Part shown: positions 1 to 9,510 of the stretch, piece after piece | Layout of the letters: each line of letters opens with the position of its first letter | How positions within the stretch are numbered: position 1 is the first letter of the stretch | NCBI GenBank assembly: GCA_963575745.1 | Contig: CAUYUJ010015694.1 | Span: 189,001-253,000, forward strand | Length of the DNA stretch: 64,000 nucleotides | Direction: 5' to 3' | From: Prorocentrum cordatum | Taxonomy: Eukaryota; Sar; Dinophyceae; Prorocentrales; Prorocentraceae | Program-made: the position numbers and the translations under genes | The notes under the pieces: model-generated | The model's input: only the letters and a program-made list of their open reading frames with translations | The model's database searches: none | What the model was told of the DNA's origin: nothing

Positions 1-1625
1 AGACGCGTCCAAGACGGGCGAAGAGAGGCCCACGACGGCCCCAAGAGGGGAACCGCGAACCGGAAATTCGAGCCTCCCGCCTCCACGGGGCCCCGGGAGG
101 CCCCAAAGGGGCCCCAAGAGGCCCTAGGAGACCCCCAAGATAAGCCCAACCCGGCCAAAGAGGCCCCCAAGACGCTCCAAGAGGCCTCCAAGACGCCCCC
201 CCCAGAGGGCCCCAAGAGGCCAAAATTGTTTATTTTACTATGGTTTGGGACACATTTTGCCTTTCCCGCCTTTTCAGCTTTCCGACGCTCCACGACGGCT
301 CACAGGCTCCCCGCGGACGCCCCAAAACAGCCCAAGAGGCTTCCAAGAGGGCCTCAAGACGGCTCTGGAGGGCCCCAAGACGGCCCAAGACGCGCCCAAG
401 ACGGGCGAAGAGAGGCCCACGACGGCCCCAAGAGGGAAACCGCGAACCGGAAACTCGAGCCTCCCGCCTCCACAGGGCCCCGTGAGGCCCCAAAGGGGCC
501 CCAAGAGGCCCCAGGAGACCCCCAAGAGGCACCCAGGAGGCCCAAAGGAGGCTTCAAGAGGCTCCCAAACAGCACCGAGGAACCTCACAACGGACGGTGC
601 GGACGAGCCGCACTTTGGACCGCCGCCGCCGCCGGTCCAAGAAAACGGCCTCCTGGACGCCATGCGCGCCGTGTGGCCCTCCTGCGGTGGCACATCCCGC
701 CCATGGCCAGCGCAGAGGCCCTCGGATCCCAGAGAGAATTCTCCGTCGTCGGCGGTGTCGCCGTCGTCGGTGTCGTCGTCGTCGACGCCGTCCCCGCCCC
801 GGTCGCCCCTCGGGACCGCGCTCGCCCCTTCGACTTCTCGGCTCGCCTCCCGCCGATGCTCTAGGCCTCCTAGATGGGGTCCGAGCAGATGGGGTCGGAG
901 GATCGCTCCGCATCGCCGATGCATCGGCGATGCGGCTCGATGTGGAGCCCGATTTTCTCCACGCCCACGTCGCCGATGCAATGCATAGCCGATGGCGCCG
1001 ATGCATCGCCGATGCATCGCCGATGTATCGCCGATGTATCGGTGATGCGGCGCGAACCTCCGACCCCATCTACTCCGACCCCATCTAGGAGGCCTCTAGA
1101 TGTTCTTGTCGCCCTTCGACTTTCGGAGGCTCCTCCCGGGGTCCTGGGTCCAGTGCTCCGGCCTCTCCAGAGCGCTTCAAGCGGCCGAAATCGGCAATGT
1201 TTCAAAGGTTTTGGAGAGATTTAGCCTTTTCGGCTGTCCGACGTTCCAAGACGGCCCAATAGGCCCCCAAGAGCGCCCAAAGACGGCCCAAGAGGGCCCC
1301 CAGACGACCCCAGAGGCGCCCAAGACAGCCCAAGAGAGCCCCAAGACGGCCCCAAGATGCGCCCAAGGGGGGACCACGAATCCAAAATTCGACTCTCCTG
1401 CTTGAAGAGTGCCCCAGGAGGCCCCAAGGAGCCCCCAAGAGGCCCCAGGAGGCCCCCGAGAGGCACCCAGGAGGCCCAAACGAGGCGTCAAAAGGCCACA
1501 AAACAGCCCCGAGGAGGCCCCACTACGGCCCCAAAGCGGTCACCAAGAATATGCGAAACTGCCTTCACGACGTTCCCAACAGGCCAACCACGAGATCCAA
1601 ACCAACACCCATGAGGCCTCAGACC
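1..1625. repeat. degenerate CCAAGAGGCC / CCAAGACGGCC array, part 1
   Basis: Back-to-back 9-14 nt variants of CCAAGAGGCC, CCAAGACGGCC and CCAGGAGGCCC, interrupted at 863-1099 by a family A element. The array is not uniform. AT-richer spacers of about 60 nt lie near 215-290 and 1190-1250, each leading into a phrase like CGACGCTCCACGACGGC. A second spacer type (around CGAACCGGAAATTCGAG) lies near 45-75, 430-470 and 1370-1400. Long open frames on both strands arise because the unit lacks stop codons; the minus strand reads as Leu/Gly/Ala/Ser/Trp-rich peptide. No coding evidence. Confidence 0.85.
863..1099. mobile_element. family A terminal-inverted-repeat element, copy 1
   Basis: The left end (863-912, containing AGGCCTCCTAGATGGGGTC) and the reverse complement of the right end (about 1047-1099) match over about 50 nt with few mismatches. 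The interior is built from GCATCGCCGATGCATCGGCG palindromes. A near-identical direct repeat lies outside each end (823-851 and 1110-1137, sharing CGCCC and TTCGACTT), as expected of a target-site duplication. No coding capacity. Three more copies lie at 10149, 10911 and 11981. Confidence 0.75.
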
Positions 1626-1677
1626 CACCACCTAGGGCACCCGCCGCCCGTTCGCCGTCCGCGTAGCACGCACCACT

Positions 1678-1919
1678 CTGTACTCAACAGCTTCAGTCTC
1701 CAAGACAACACCCTGTAGTCAACAGCCCCCGTCTTCAAGGCAACACCCTGTGCTCAACAAGCTCCCGCTGCAAGAGAGCACCCTTAAGGAGTTCATTCAA
1801 ATCCCGACCCGCCCGCCCGCCGGCCACCCGCCCGCCCGCCGCCCGCCTGGCCGCTCACCCGCCTTCCGCGTAGCACGCGCCACCCTGCACTCAACAGCCT
1901 CCGCCTCCAAGACAACACC
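1678..1919. repeat. 35-bp minisatellite with outlying copy
   Basis: Three tandem 35-bp units (1678-1712, 1713-1747, 1748-1782) share CTGTNCTCAACA and end in CAACACC or a variant. A further unit lies at 1886-1919, preceded in both places by CCGCGTAGCACGC. No coding evidence. Confidence 0.7.
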
Positions 1920-1964
1920 TAGCATTCAACAGCCCCCAGCGCTCCCGGGACTGCCCAGGTCCGC

Positions 1965-2460
1965 TCCCAAACGCGCCACGACACGCCAAGAGGGCCCTAA
2001 AGCTTGCCAAGACAGCCTCAAGAGGCCCCGGACACGCCGAAGATGGCCTCAGGACGGCCGACGACGCCGCCAAAACGCCCCAAGAGCGCCTCCAGAGGCC
2101 CCTCCACAGGGCCCCGCATTTTTGCGCTATCGCATGTTCCGCCTCCCCACGGTCCCGGACGGCGTCAGAGGCCGCTCCAAGACGCCCGAAGAGGCTCCCA
2201 AAAAAGACCAGAGACGGCCCAGGAGGCTCCCCAGATAATTCAACAGGGCTTCGAGAGCGCCCCAAGAGAGCCCCAAAAGCAACCCAAGAGGGCCCGAAGA
2301 GCGCGACATTTCAAGGTCTCCAGCCTGAGAGGCTCCTAGGACGCCCCCGGAGGCCATCAAGAGGCTCCCAAGAAGCCCCGTGAGGCTCCCAAGAGGCCCC
2401 CCAGAAGCCCCAATGAGTTCCCAAGGGGCCCCAGGGAGGCCCCCTGCGGGCCCCCAAGAG
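1965..2460. repeat. degenerate CCAAGAGGCC array, part 2
   Basis: Continuation of the degenerate array with more divergent units (CCCCAAGAGCGCC, CCAGAGGCCCC). No gene recognised. Confidence 0.75.
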
Positions 2461-2468
2461 ACCTCGGT

Positions 2469-2820
2469 AAATCGTATTTCCCAGAGCTTTCCGGGAACAT
2501 AATTCCTTGGGCTTCCGTCCACCGCCCCAACCATGTTTCCAATAGGCTTGCCGACATGGCCAACAAGAGCCCCTCGGTAAGCCCCCAGAGGCCCCCCTGT
2601 TCGGAGAGCCGAACAAATCATGTTCCCGGAAAGCTTCCTGGGAGCATGATTCTCGGGTTGCCGCCTTCTCCCCAAACCATGTTCCCTAAACGCCCGCCAG
2701 GATAAAAACACGAGAGTCCCAAGCAGCGCTACCTGCCGTCACGCTCGGAAACGCGTCAGGTTCCGAAGCCTCCGGAGGCGCCCAACGACACCCCAACAAA
2801 TCATGTTCCCAGGAAGTCTT
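2469..2820. repeat. dispersed near-palindromes around AAGCTT
   Basis: At 2616-2651 a 36-nt near-palindrome runs from AATCATGTTCCC through AAGCTT to GGGAGCATGATT. A diverged version is at 2469-2503 and a half copy at 2799-2820 (AATCATGTTCCCAGGAAG). They punctuate a stretch with few array units, so they are probably a separate palindromic family. Confidence 0.6.
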
Positions 2821-2839
2821 ACGGTCAGTGCCGCCGACG

Positions 2840-4760
2840 TTGAAGGAGGACGGTCCAGGACACCCAGAAATCTCCCAAACAGGTTTCCAAGAGGGCGCCG
2901 AGACAGCCCAGGGCCGCCCCCAGACGGCCCAAGAAAGCCCCAACACAGACGAAAAGGGCCGCAAGAGGCCCCCAGGAGGCCCCGAAACGAGGACATATCG
3001 TTCGAACGCGCCCAAGATGGCCCCCAGACGGCCCACAAGGCTTCCAACACGGCCCAAAGGGACGCCAAAATCATTGATTGTCTTTCGATTTTTGATGGAT
3101 TTCAGAAACCCCACGAGGGCGCCGAGACGGCCCACGAGGGCGCCGAGACGGCCCAGGGACGCCTTGCCGCGGGCACGAGGTGGGGCCCGGGATGGGGCCC
3201 TCGCGCCGGGAGGCCCGGGGGCCCTGCCGTGGCGTTGGGGGCTTTGTAAAGTCGCCAGAAGACGGCCCTGGATTGCCAGAAATGGCGTTTCCAGACAACG
3301 AACACGACCAATGACCGCCCGAGATCACCCCAGAATTGGTCCCTGACTGTCCAAGAGGCTTCCAAGACGCCCCAAGAGGTCTCCAAGATGGCTCCCAAGG
3401 AGCCCCAGGAGGCACAACTAATTTGTTTTCCTTTGGTTTTTGATCGATTTTCGAGTTCTCGCCTTTTGAGTTTCCTGACGCCCCACGACGGCCCAAGAGG
3501 CTTCAATTTCCGCTCCAAGGCATCCCCAGAGGCCTCGAAGACGGTCTCAAGACAGCCCACGGGGGTCCCAAGACGGCGCCAGAGGCGTCCAAGGCGGAGC
3601 GAGAGGGCCCCAACACGGCCCCAAGATGGAGGGTTGACACGACCCGAAAATCCGAGTCTTCCATCCCGAGAGGCTCTCAGGAGGCCCCGAGAAGCCCCTA
3701 ACAGGCTCCAAGAGGCCCCAAAAAGCTCCCCTAGGGGGCCGAAGCGTATCCAAGAGGCCTCCCACGAAGGCCCCAAAAGGCACAAATCCATATCTTGCCG
3801 TAGGTGTTTGATTGACGTTAGAGTTTTCAGCCTTTTGGCGTCCTGACGCTCCAAGACGGCCCAAAAGGCCTCCAAGGCCAATCCAAGATAGCCCACGAGG
3901 CCTCCAACAGGGCCCAAGACAGCCCGAGAGGGCACCAATACGGCCCCAAGGGGGGCCCAAGAGGGGTAAGACGAACCGAAAATCCGAGCATTCCACCCCG
4001 AGAGGCTCTCAGGAAGCCCCAGAGGCCCCCAAATGGGACCCAAGAGGCCCTCAAGATGCTCCCCAGAAGGCCGAAGAGGTTCCAAGAAGCAATGTTTTCC
4101 CATCGGCTTTTGATGGACTTCAAAGTTCCCAGCCTTTTGGCTTCCCGACGCTCCAAGACGGCCCAAGAGGCCCCCAAGACCGCAGAGGCCTCCAAGAGGG
4201 CCCCAAGACGGCCCACGAGGGCCCCAAGACGGTGCCCGAGGCGCCCAAGACGGCCCGAGCCCCAAGAAGGTGAACGCGAACCCAACAGCAGAGCCTTTCG
4301 CCCTAAGAGGCCCACAGGAGGCCCCAAGAGTCCCCAAGTGGTTCGACGAGGCCCCCAATAGCCCCCCACCAGGCCCCAAATGGCTCACAGGAGACGTACA
4401 CGGGGCCAATCAAAGTTGCTTCAAGGAGGCCCCGGGAGGCTTCCGGATTGCTCCAATGTGGCCTCAAGCCGGGCCTCTACGCAGCCAAGACGGCCAATTG
4501 TCTGCTTCAGGCTGCAGAACATCACTTTCCGACTGCCCGGAGAACCCTGACGATGCCCCCAAGGGACCCCAAGAAGCCCCAAGATGCCCCCCGAGAAGCA
4601 CCCAAGATGTGCCTGCAACAGCCAATTGAGGAAGCATGGAGGGCCCCAGAAGCCCTTCAGATGCCCCCACGAAGACCCAAGAGGTTTCCAAGAGGCCCTC
4701 AGGAGGCACGACTATGTCACGCGCCTGTGCTTGATAGCGCTGTCCAAGATCCTCAAGCGC
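2840..4760. repeat. degenerate array, part 3, with ~300-370 bp higher-order unit
   Basis: The same unit family as 1-1625. Here a higher-order structure is clearest. An AT-rich spacer ending in CCTTTTGGC(G/T)TCC then GACGCTCCAAGACGGCCC recurs near 3415-3490, 3785-3855 and 4085-4155. A second spacer (CGAACCGAAAATCCGAG type, followed by CCCGAGAGGCTCTCAGGA) recurs near 3630, 3965 and 4270. The minus strand carries a 435-codon open frame (4409 to 3102) and the plus strand several of 100-170 codons; these are repeat translations, not credible genes. Confidence 0.8.
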
Positions 4761-4775
4761 GCCCCTGGCCTGGGC

Positions 4776-4814
4776 TAGAACCTGAGCGCGCGCGAAGCGC
4801 GCGCGATGGTTCTA
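4776..4814. other. 39-nt GC hairpin beside an AT tract
   Basis: The outer arms TAGAACC / GGTTCTA enclose an inner CGCGCGCG-AA-type hairpin, so both strands can fold. It is followed directly by an AT-only tract (about 4815-4850, TATATATATATAATTTATAA), an abrupt composition change. It could be an extruding cruciform or the end of a repeat. No terminator function is claimed. Confidence 0.55.
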
Positions 4815-4859
4815 GTATGTATGTATATATATATAATTTATAATAAATAATCGAAGACG

Positions 4860-5160
4860 CCTACGGCGAGTCACCGCCGCCCCCTGCCTTCTGGAGTCGC
4901 CCATGTGGCCGAGCGTTGTGGCAAGAGCTCTGCCGAGCTAGTGGCCGTCGGCCCTTCTGAGGGGTGCTTCGTGGGATCTCTTGGGAGCGCTCTCGGGGGC
5001 CTCTTGGGGGCAGTTTGGCGGCCTCTTGGGAGCCTCTTGGGGGCCTCGTCTTGGGGGCCTCTTGGGGCTTCTTTGGGGCCCCTTTTGGGAGCCTCTTTTG
5101 GGGCCTCTTTTGGGTGCCTCTTTTGGGGGCCTCCTGGGGGGCCCTCGGGGCCGATGACTC
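4860..5160. repeat. degenerate array, opposite orientation
   Basis: From about 4970 the sequence is TCTTGGGGGCCTCTTGGG-type, the reverse complement of the arrays upstream. The orientation flips across the hairpin and AT tract at 4776-4850. No gene recognised. Confidence 0.75.
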
Positions 5161-5413
5161 GAAATGTCTTTCTATAATCAGAGAAGAAACAAAGAACACA
5201 TAAATGTTCGAAGCTCCGCGCGGAGCTCTGAAAGTTTGTGTCTGTGCCGTCGCCCGTTCCTCTGGACGAAGGTCCCGAGGGGGCCTTGCATGGGTCCAGT
5301 GTTGGGGTCGCGCGGGAATCCGCACCGTCGCTCGATCTCTACGTGGCCTCTGCGTGACGTCTGCGCGCCGCCGCGCCGAGAGGCGCTAAACTGCGCCAGG
5401 ACAGGGCTCATCT

Positions 5414-5645
5414 CGACTCCTCCGATTCGATTCGACTCGGCTTCGGTGGCTTCCGATTCGATTCGACTTCGGATTCCGATTTGGACTTAAATTTCTCAAT
5501 GGGAGCTTATTGGCCTGCCGATGTCCGCCGATTCAACTTCTCCCGACTAGGCTGCCGATCTCCGCTTATCCGATTCATTTCGATCGCCGATCCGACTTAT
5601 CGGTTCGATTCAATTACTAGTTCGACTTTCGATCGCCGATGGCAC
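5414..5645. repeat. degenerate CCGATTCGA tract
   Basis: Loose 8-12 nt variants of TCCGATTCGATTCGAC and GCCGATCC. The same motif builds 48354-48545 and part of 24940-25010. Non-coding in appearance. Confidence 0.65.
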
Positions 5646-6189
5646 GTGCGCCCTGCCGAGATCTGCTCGGGTGCACGCGGGTAGTCCTCGGACCTTCATT
5701 ATACAGGCCACCGCCAGATTGACGGAAACTTGATGGTCGTTGTCATCATCACCGCCATCGCCAGCATCATCCCCGCCATGAAATTTAATCCCAAACGAAC
5801 CCAACACATACCAAGATACATCCAACATTGACCCGTCATAGATTCAGCGCAAGCCCAAACTATGTTCCGATAGACCCTCGCAGGGTGCATGGGTGGCGCG
5901 AAGCTCCGAAATCTCGCGCGGAGCACGTTGATGGAAGAACATAGTATTATAGGGCCTGCGCGGCATTCCTAAATCTCGTGCCAGCGTGACGAGACGTGTT
6001 GCAAGTCTACGATGGCGCCGCGCGAATATCTGATATCTCGCGGCGCGCTCTCGCCATGATCGCTTGAGCGTCGCGGTGATTACTCCGCGCGAGCCTTGCC
6101 GCATCAGTGGCATAGCACCCAGGAATGGGCCGCAGCGCACAGATCCAACATCGAACGGCCGATCCATGACGAGCGATCAATCGGCTTAC
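5646..6189. other. no gene recognised
   Basis: Mixed-composition sequence. Two copies of a GAAGCTCCG/CGCGCGGAGC motif (5213 and 5910 areas) are the only repeated piece noticed. Short open frames only. Confidence 0.5.
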
Positions 6190-6275
6190 ATCAGGACCCA
6201 GTTGGTAGGGCGACGCCGCAGCGCATTCGAAACCTCCTCTGTCGCAGCGGTTCGATTCCGCACTGCCTGCGTGCC
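6190..6275 (+). other. tRNA-like stretch with A-box- and B-box-like motifs
   Basis: CAGTTGGTAGGGCG (about 6199-6212) resembles a tRNA D-arm/A-box. GGTTCGATTCC (6249-6259) is a perfect B-box core, about 50 nt downstream, which is normal tRNA spacing. The D-stem and T-stem mostly pair, but I could not fold a 7-bp acceptor stem or a credible anticodon arm. It is therefore a tRNA pseudogene or tRNA-derived SINE head rather than a functional tRNA. Confidence 0.35.
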
Positions 6276-6430
6276 GACAGCGAGAGACCCATGGCGGACA
6301 CGCCATGGTGCTATGTATGGCGTGAGTTCTAGCGCGAGACTCCAGAGGTCGCGCGAACCTCGCGCGAAGTCCCCCTAGACCGTCTTAAGACATGCTGGAA
6401 GCCGCTTCAGGATTGAAGGAGGGCAGGAAA

Positions 6431-6482
6431 GGTGAGGAGGAGGAGGAGGAGGAGGAGGAGGAGGAGGAGGAGGAGGAGGAGG
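6431..6482. repeat. (GGA)n microsatellite
   Basis: Nearly perfect GGA/GAG trinucleotide run, continuing as looser G-rich sequence to about 6600. Confidence 0.9.
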
Positions 6483-6597
6483 AGAGAGGGGGAGGCTGGG
6501 ACAGGTGGCAGTGGCAGATGACCAGCATGCGGAGAAAGGTGGGGAGGAGGGAGGCATGAGGAGGAGAGGAGGGGGGGGGAGGGGCGGGGGGGGGGGG

Positions 6598-6903
6598 GCG
6601 GAGTTGGGGCGGGGAGTGGGGGGGTGGGGCGAGGAGGGGAGGAGCAGGGCAGGAGGGCCCTTCCCTGGCGACGCCTGCCCCGCGCGGCCCAACCCGGGGC
6701 TGAGCCGACGGGGCGGCAGCGGACCCACCTCACCACCTTGGGGGGGGAGGGGGCGGAGTTGGGGCGGGGAGGGGGGAGGGGGGGGGGGCGAGGAGAGGAA
6801 GAGCAGGGCAAGGAGGGCCCTTTCCTGCCGACGCAGGCCCCGCGCGGCCCAACCCGGGGCTGAGCCGACGCGGCGGCAGCGGACCCACCTCACCACCAGC
6901 AGG
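6598..6903. repeat. 155-bp tandem duplication
   Basis: Two units (about 6598-6752 and 6753-6903) both start GCGGAGTTGGGGCGGGGAG. Both contain GAGCAGGGCA, CCCCGCGCGGCCCAACCCGG and GGCTGAGCCGACG. The open frames here run through G/C-rich repeat and are not judged genes. Confidence 0.8.
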
Positions 6904-7655
6904 GGAGCCGAGGGTGGCCGAGGGCGAGAACGAGCGAGCGCAGCGACGAGGGCACGGCGGCAGCACACCCGCCTGAGTCTCGGTAGGGGGCGTCGAGGAT
7001 GGACGAGGACGAGGGCGAGGACCTGCAGTATAACCAGATCGTTAGACGGGTTGCCGTACAGGTTGCCGTCGGCATGATTGCTCCGCATCGGGGGCGAGGA
7101 TCCGAAGTGGATTTTGCTGGTGCCAGGGCCACAGGATTTCATCGAGGCCGGCAGGGCCCGCCCCTCTCACTCGGTTTGGCCAGCAGTTTTACACATCAGA
7201 GACGGACGGGGGAGAAAGAAGAGCGCAGTCGAGATTGATTAGTAGGTCGACCTTTCCAACTCAAGGGTGCCCTTGGATCCTGTGTTTCGTGAAACGCGTC
7301 CTCTGCATTCCTGGGGCAGTGCGGCCCACGGAAGAGTCGTGTGTCCGCTCGCGCGTTCTCCCCATTCAAAATCGATTATACGAAGAGGAGGGGGCACGGA
7401 CAGGGTGGAGGGGAGGTGCTCTCGTTGCCAGTTGTCGCGCGCACGACGCGCAGGTACTTCGATATGAAGCAGAACCGCACGTCGAACTACGTCTTCAGCT
7501 ACGAGAGGAGCGGCTGTCATCGCCGCTGGCGGCCGCGCCGACGACCCGGGCCGTGTGCTGCCCGCTCCCTTGCAGGGAGCTGGATGCGCATGGCGCGGCC
7601 GGCCAGAGCGAGAGCTGGACAAGCCGGGGCGCCCGCACGTAACCTCAAGACGAAC
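6904..7655. other. no gene recognised
   Basis: Open frames up to 135 codons on plus and 234 on minus overlap each other with no recognisable domain. Nothing supportable as a gene. Confidence 0.4.
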
Positions 7656-7656
7656 A

Positions 7657-7735
7657 AAATGGCATAAATTTGATGTGTTCGAGCTCCGCGCGGATTTCTT
7701 GGATCGGCGCTGGGCCCCGCTAGCGGCGCCTCCAG
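7657..7735 (+). repeat. family E interspersed repeat, copy 1
   Basis: TTCGAGCTCCGCGCGG, then TTCTTGGATCGGCGCTGGGC, then CCCGCTAGCGGCGCC. The reverse complement of about 50755-50825 reads nearly the same. A partial copy lies near 8810-8830 (CCGATCGGCGCGGGCCCC). Non-coding. Confidence 0.55.
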
Positions 7736-8260
7736 CGCCTCCCCTGGCGCGCTCCGCGCGCCAGGGCGAGCCGCTGTTCGTTCCTCTAAGCGCCCCTCGC
7801 GTTGTGAAGCGATCATGGCGTACGGTTGTTCGCCAGTTTCGCCTTCCAGGGGCGCCTTCACCAAGCCTCGGCGCTGTCAGAAACGACTCAGGATGAGAAG
7901 CCTGTCCTGGAGGAGGGGTCCAGACCTCCGGGGTCCACGTCATGAAGAATCATAGAGTCGGGGGGTTGGGAACAGGGTTCAGCGCGGACGCAGGGTCAGC
8001 CAACCCCTTCCTGAGCCCCCCCATGTTGACCCAGCCTGGGGGTGGGAGCCATGCAGAGCCGGACTACCCCACATTTACCTTGTCTCCGCCGACCCAGGTA
8101 GTTTTGGAGTTGCCTCGTGGCTGGCCCATGGTCTGTGGCGTGGCCATGACTGAACCAGGGATAATCAGCGCTGCCGTGGGCCAGGTCGTCCCCACGGTTA
8201 GTATCTGCCTGCTTAGTTGCAACTCTTCGTTGCAGCTGGTCCCGCCCAATCGGGCTCCAT

Positions 8261-8418
8261 ATGAGCGACGGAGGAAAACGGTGGCGTTTTCGCGGACATT
8301 GGCGCGCAAGTTGCCCGCGTAAGGTCGCGCGTAAGCGCCCTCGTCTCCGACGTAGCGCGCCGCGCTGGTGGCCCGCGTAAGCCACCGCGTAAGGTCGCTG
8401 CGTCATCTCGCGTAAGAG
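8261..8418 (+). repeat. family C interspersed repeat, copy 1
   Basis: Begins ATGAGCGACGGAGGAAAACG, continues GGTGGCGTTTTCGCGGACAT, then a series of CGCGTAAG motifs (about six). Copy 2 at 10563-10724 is nearly identical over the first 90 nt and keeps the GCGTAAG series. No coding capacity. Confidence 0.75.
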
Positions 8419-8429
8419 GCCCAAATGGC

Positions 8430-9030
8430 TTCATCAATCGTTGTTGCGAGGACCAGGGCTGGACCTAAACGCTGTTTTGCTGGACTTCGGCTGTGCTTTG
8501 TGCTTCGTTTTGGCTAAGAGGTACACGAAAACAAGTGGAGCTGAACGAAAACACAGCGAAAAACAGCGCTTAGATCCGGCCCTGGCGAGGACCTCCCAGA
8601 AGTTGCTTCCCTCTACCCGGTCTGCGCGGCGCTGGCGCCCCGCCCGGCACGCGGGCAGCAGAGCGGGGAGGCGCGCTCGCGAACACGCTTGGGGCCCGTT
8701 GTGCACACTGCGAGTGGGCGACGTGGCAGTCTCTCCTCACGGACTGCGACCTGATCTCTTCCCAAGCTCTCGAGTAGCTCTTGTGAACGTTTGTGTTATT
8801 CATTGTTTTGCCGATCGGCGCGGGCCCCAAAACCCCCGCTCCCCCCCCCCATGGAGCAGATCTTAGGCTGTTTTTTGGCGCCTGTTTCGAGCGGGTGGAA
8901 TCTCCCCAAGAGGCCGCACTCTTCCAAACAGTCGCACTAAGCAGAGGTCTGGAGCTAGACCCCCCCTCCCCCCCCCTTGCCGCCCAATGTCGAAGCGCCA
9001 CATAAAAAACGCTCACCTTCATGATGAGGA
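8430..9030. other. no gene recognised
   Basis: Mixed sequence with a partial family E piece near 8795-8830 and short C runs. No recognisable protein. Confidence 0.45.
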
Positions 9031-9040
9031 GGGAACGAAT

Positions 9041-9212
9041 CGGACGGGGCCAGGACGAGGATGCATCCGTTCCGGAGCGTTCTGGAACGCTCTCAGAGCA
9101 TTCTGGAACGCTCTGAGAAGGCCGCAGGGCTCGAGACGTCCTCCAGAGCCGCCGGATCTCAGAGATTGTCGATTCATCCTCGTCCAAAGTGATCTTCGTC
9201 TCGGCTTCGCCT
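9041..9212 (+). repeat. family B interspersed repeat, copy 1
   Basis: Starts CGGACGGGGCCAGGACGAGG, contains a hairpin-forming AGCGTTCTGGAACGCTCT / AGAGCATTCTGGAACGCTCT block, GAGACGTCCTCCAGAGCCGC, and ends GATCTTCGTCTCGGCTTCGC. The termini contain short inverted sequences (GGACGAGGATG versus CATCCTCGTCC). Further copies at 10761, 16122 and 22101. Confidence 0.75.
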
Positions 9213-9433
9213 CAACAAGAAAACACAGCCAACAGAAAACGCTCGCGAACACAGCCGCGCCCCGCGCAGGACGCCTGGGGGGGGGGCCGGGGCACACGGC
9301 GGGCCGCGAGCGGCAGGAGAGGCCGAAGAGAGCGAGAGGGATGCGATCCTCCGGGCCGCGCTTCGGGCCGCCTGGGCCCCCAAACGGGGTGCTGACCACA
9401 CCGTGTGGTGGGTCGGTGGGGATTCGGGGTCAC

Positions 9434-9510
9434 CGCACGGTTTTGGGACTCGAGTCCCTCTTCGAGGATGTCTCGGGCGACAGGGGCCTCCGAGGTCCCA
9501 AAACCGTGCG
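9434..9510. other. 16-bp perfect inverted repeat
   Basis: CGCACGGTTTTGGGAC (9434-9449) is the exact reverse complement of 9495-9510, with a 45-nt loop. GGACCGTGCGGTGAGG just downstream and CACCGCACGG just upstream extend the symmetry loosely. Confidence 0.7.

Noticed and set aside
3102-4409. 435-codon minus-strand open frame reading LLGASWGPLG-type peptide
   Set aside because: Entirely within the degenerate array. The unit lacks stops in several frames and the peptide merely mirrors the repeat.
8507-8521. CGTTTTGGCTAAGAG as a DinoSL relic
   Set aside because: Only the TTTTGGCT core matches; no flanking leader sequence or element boundary.
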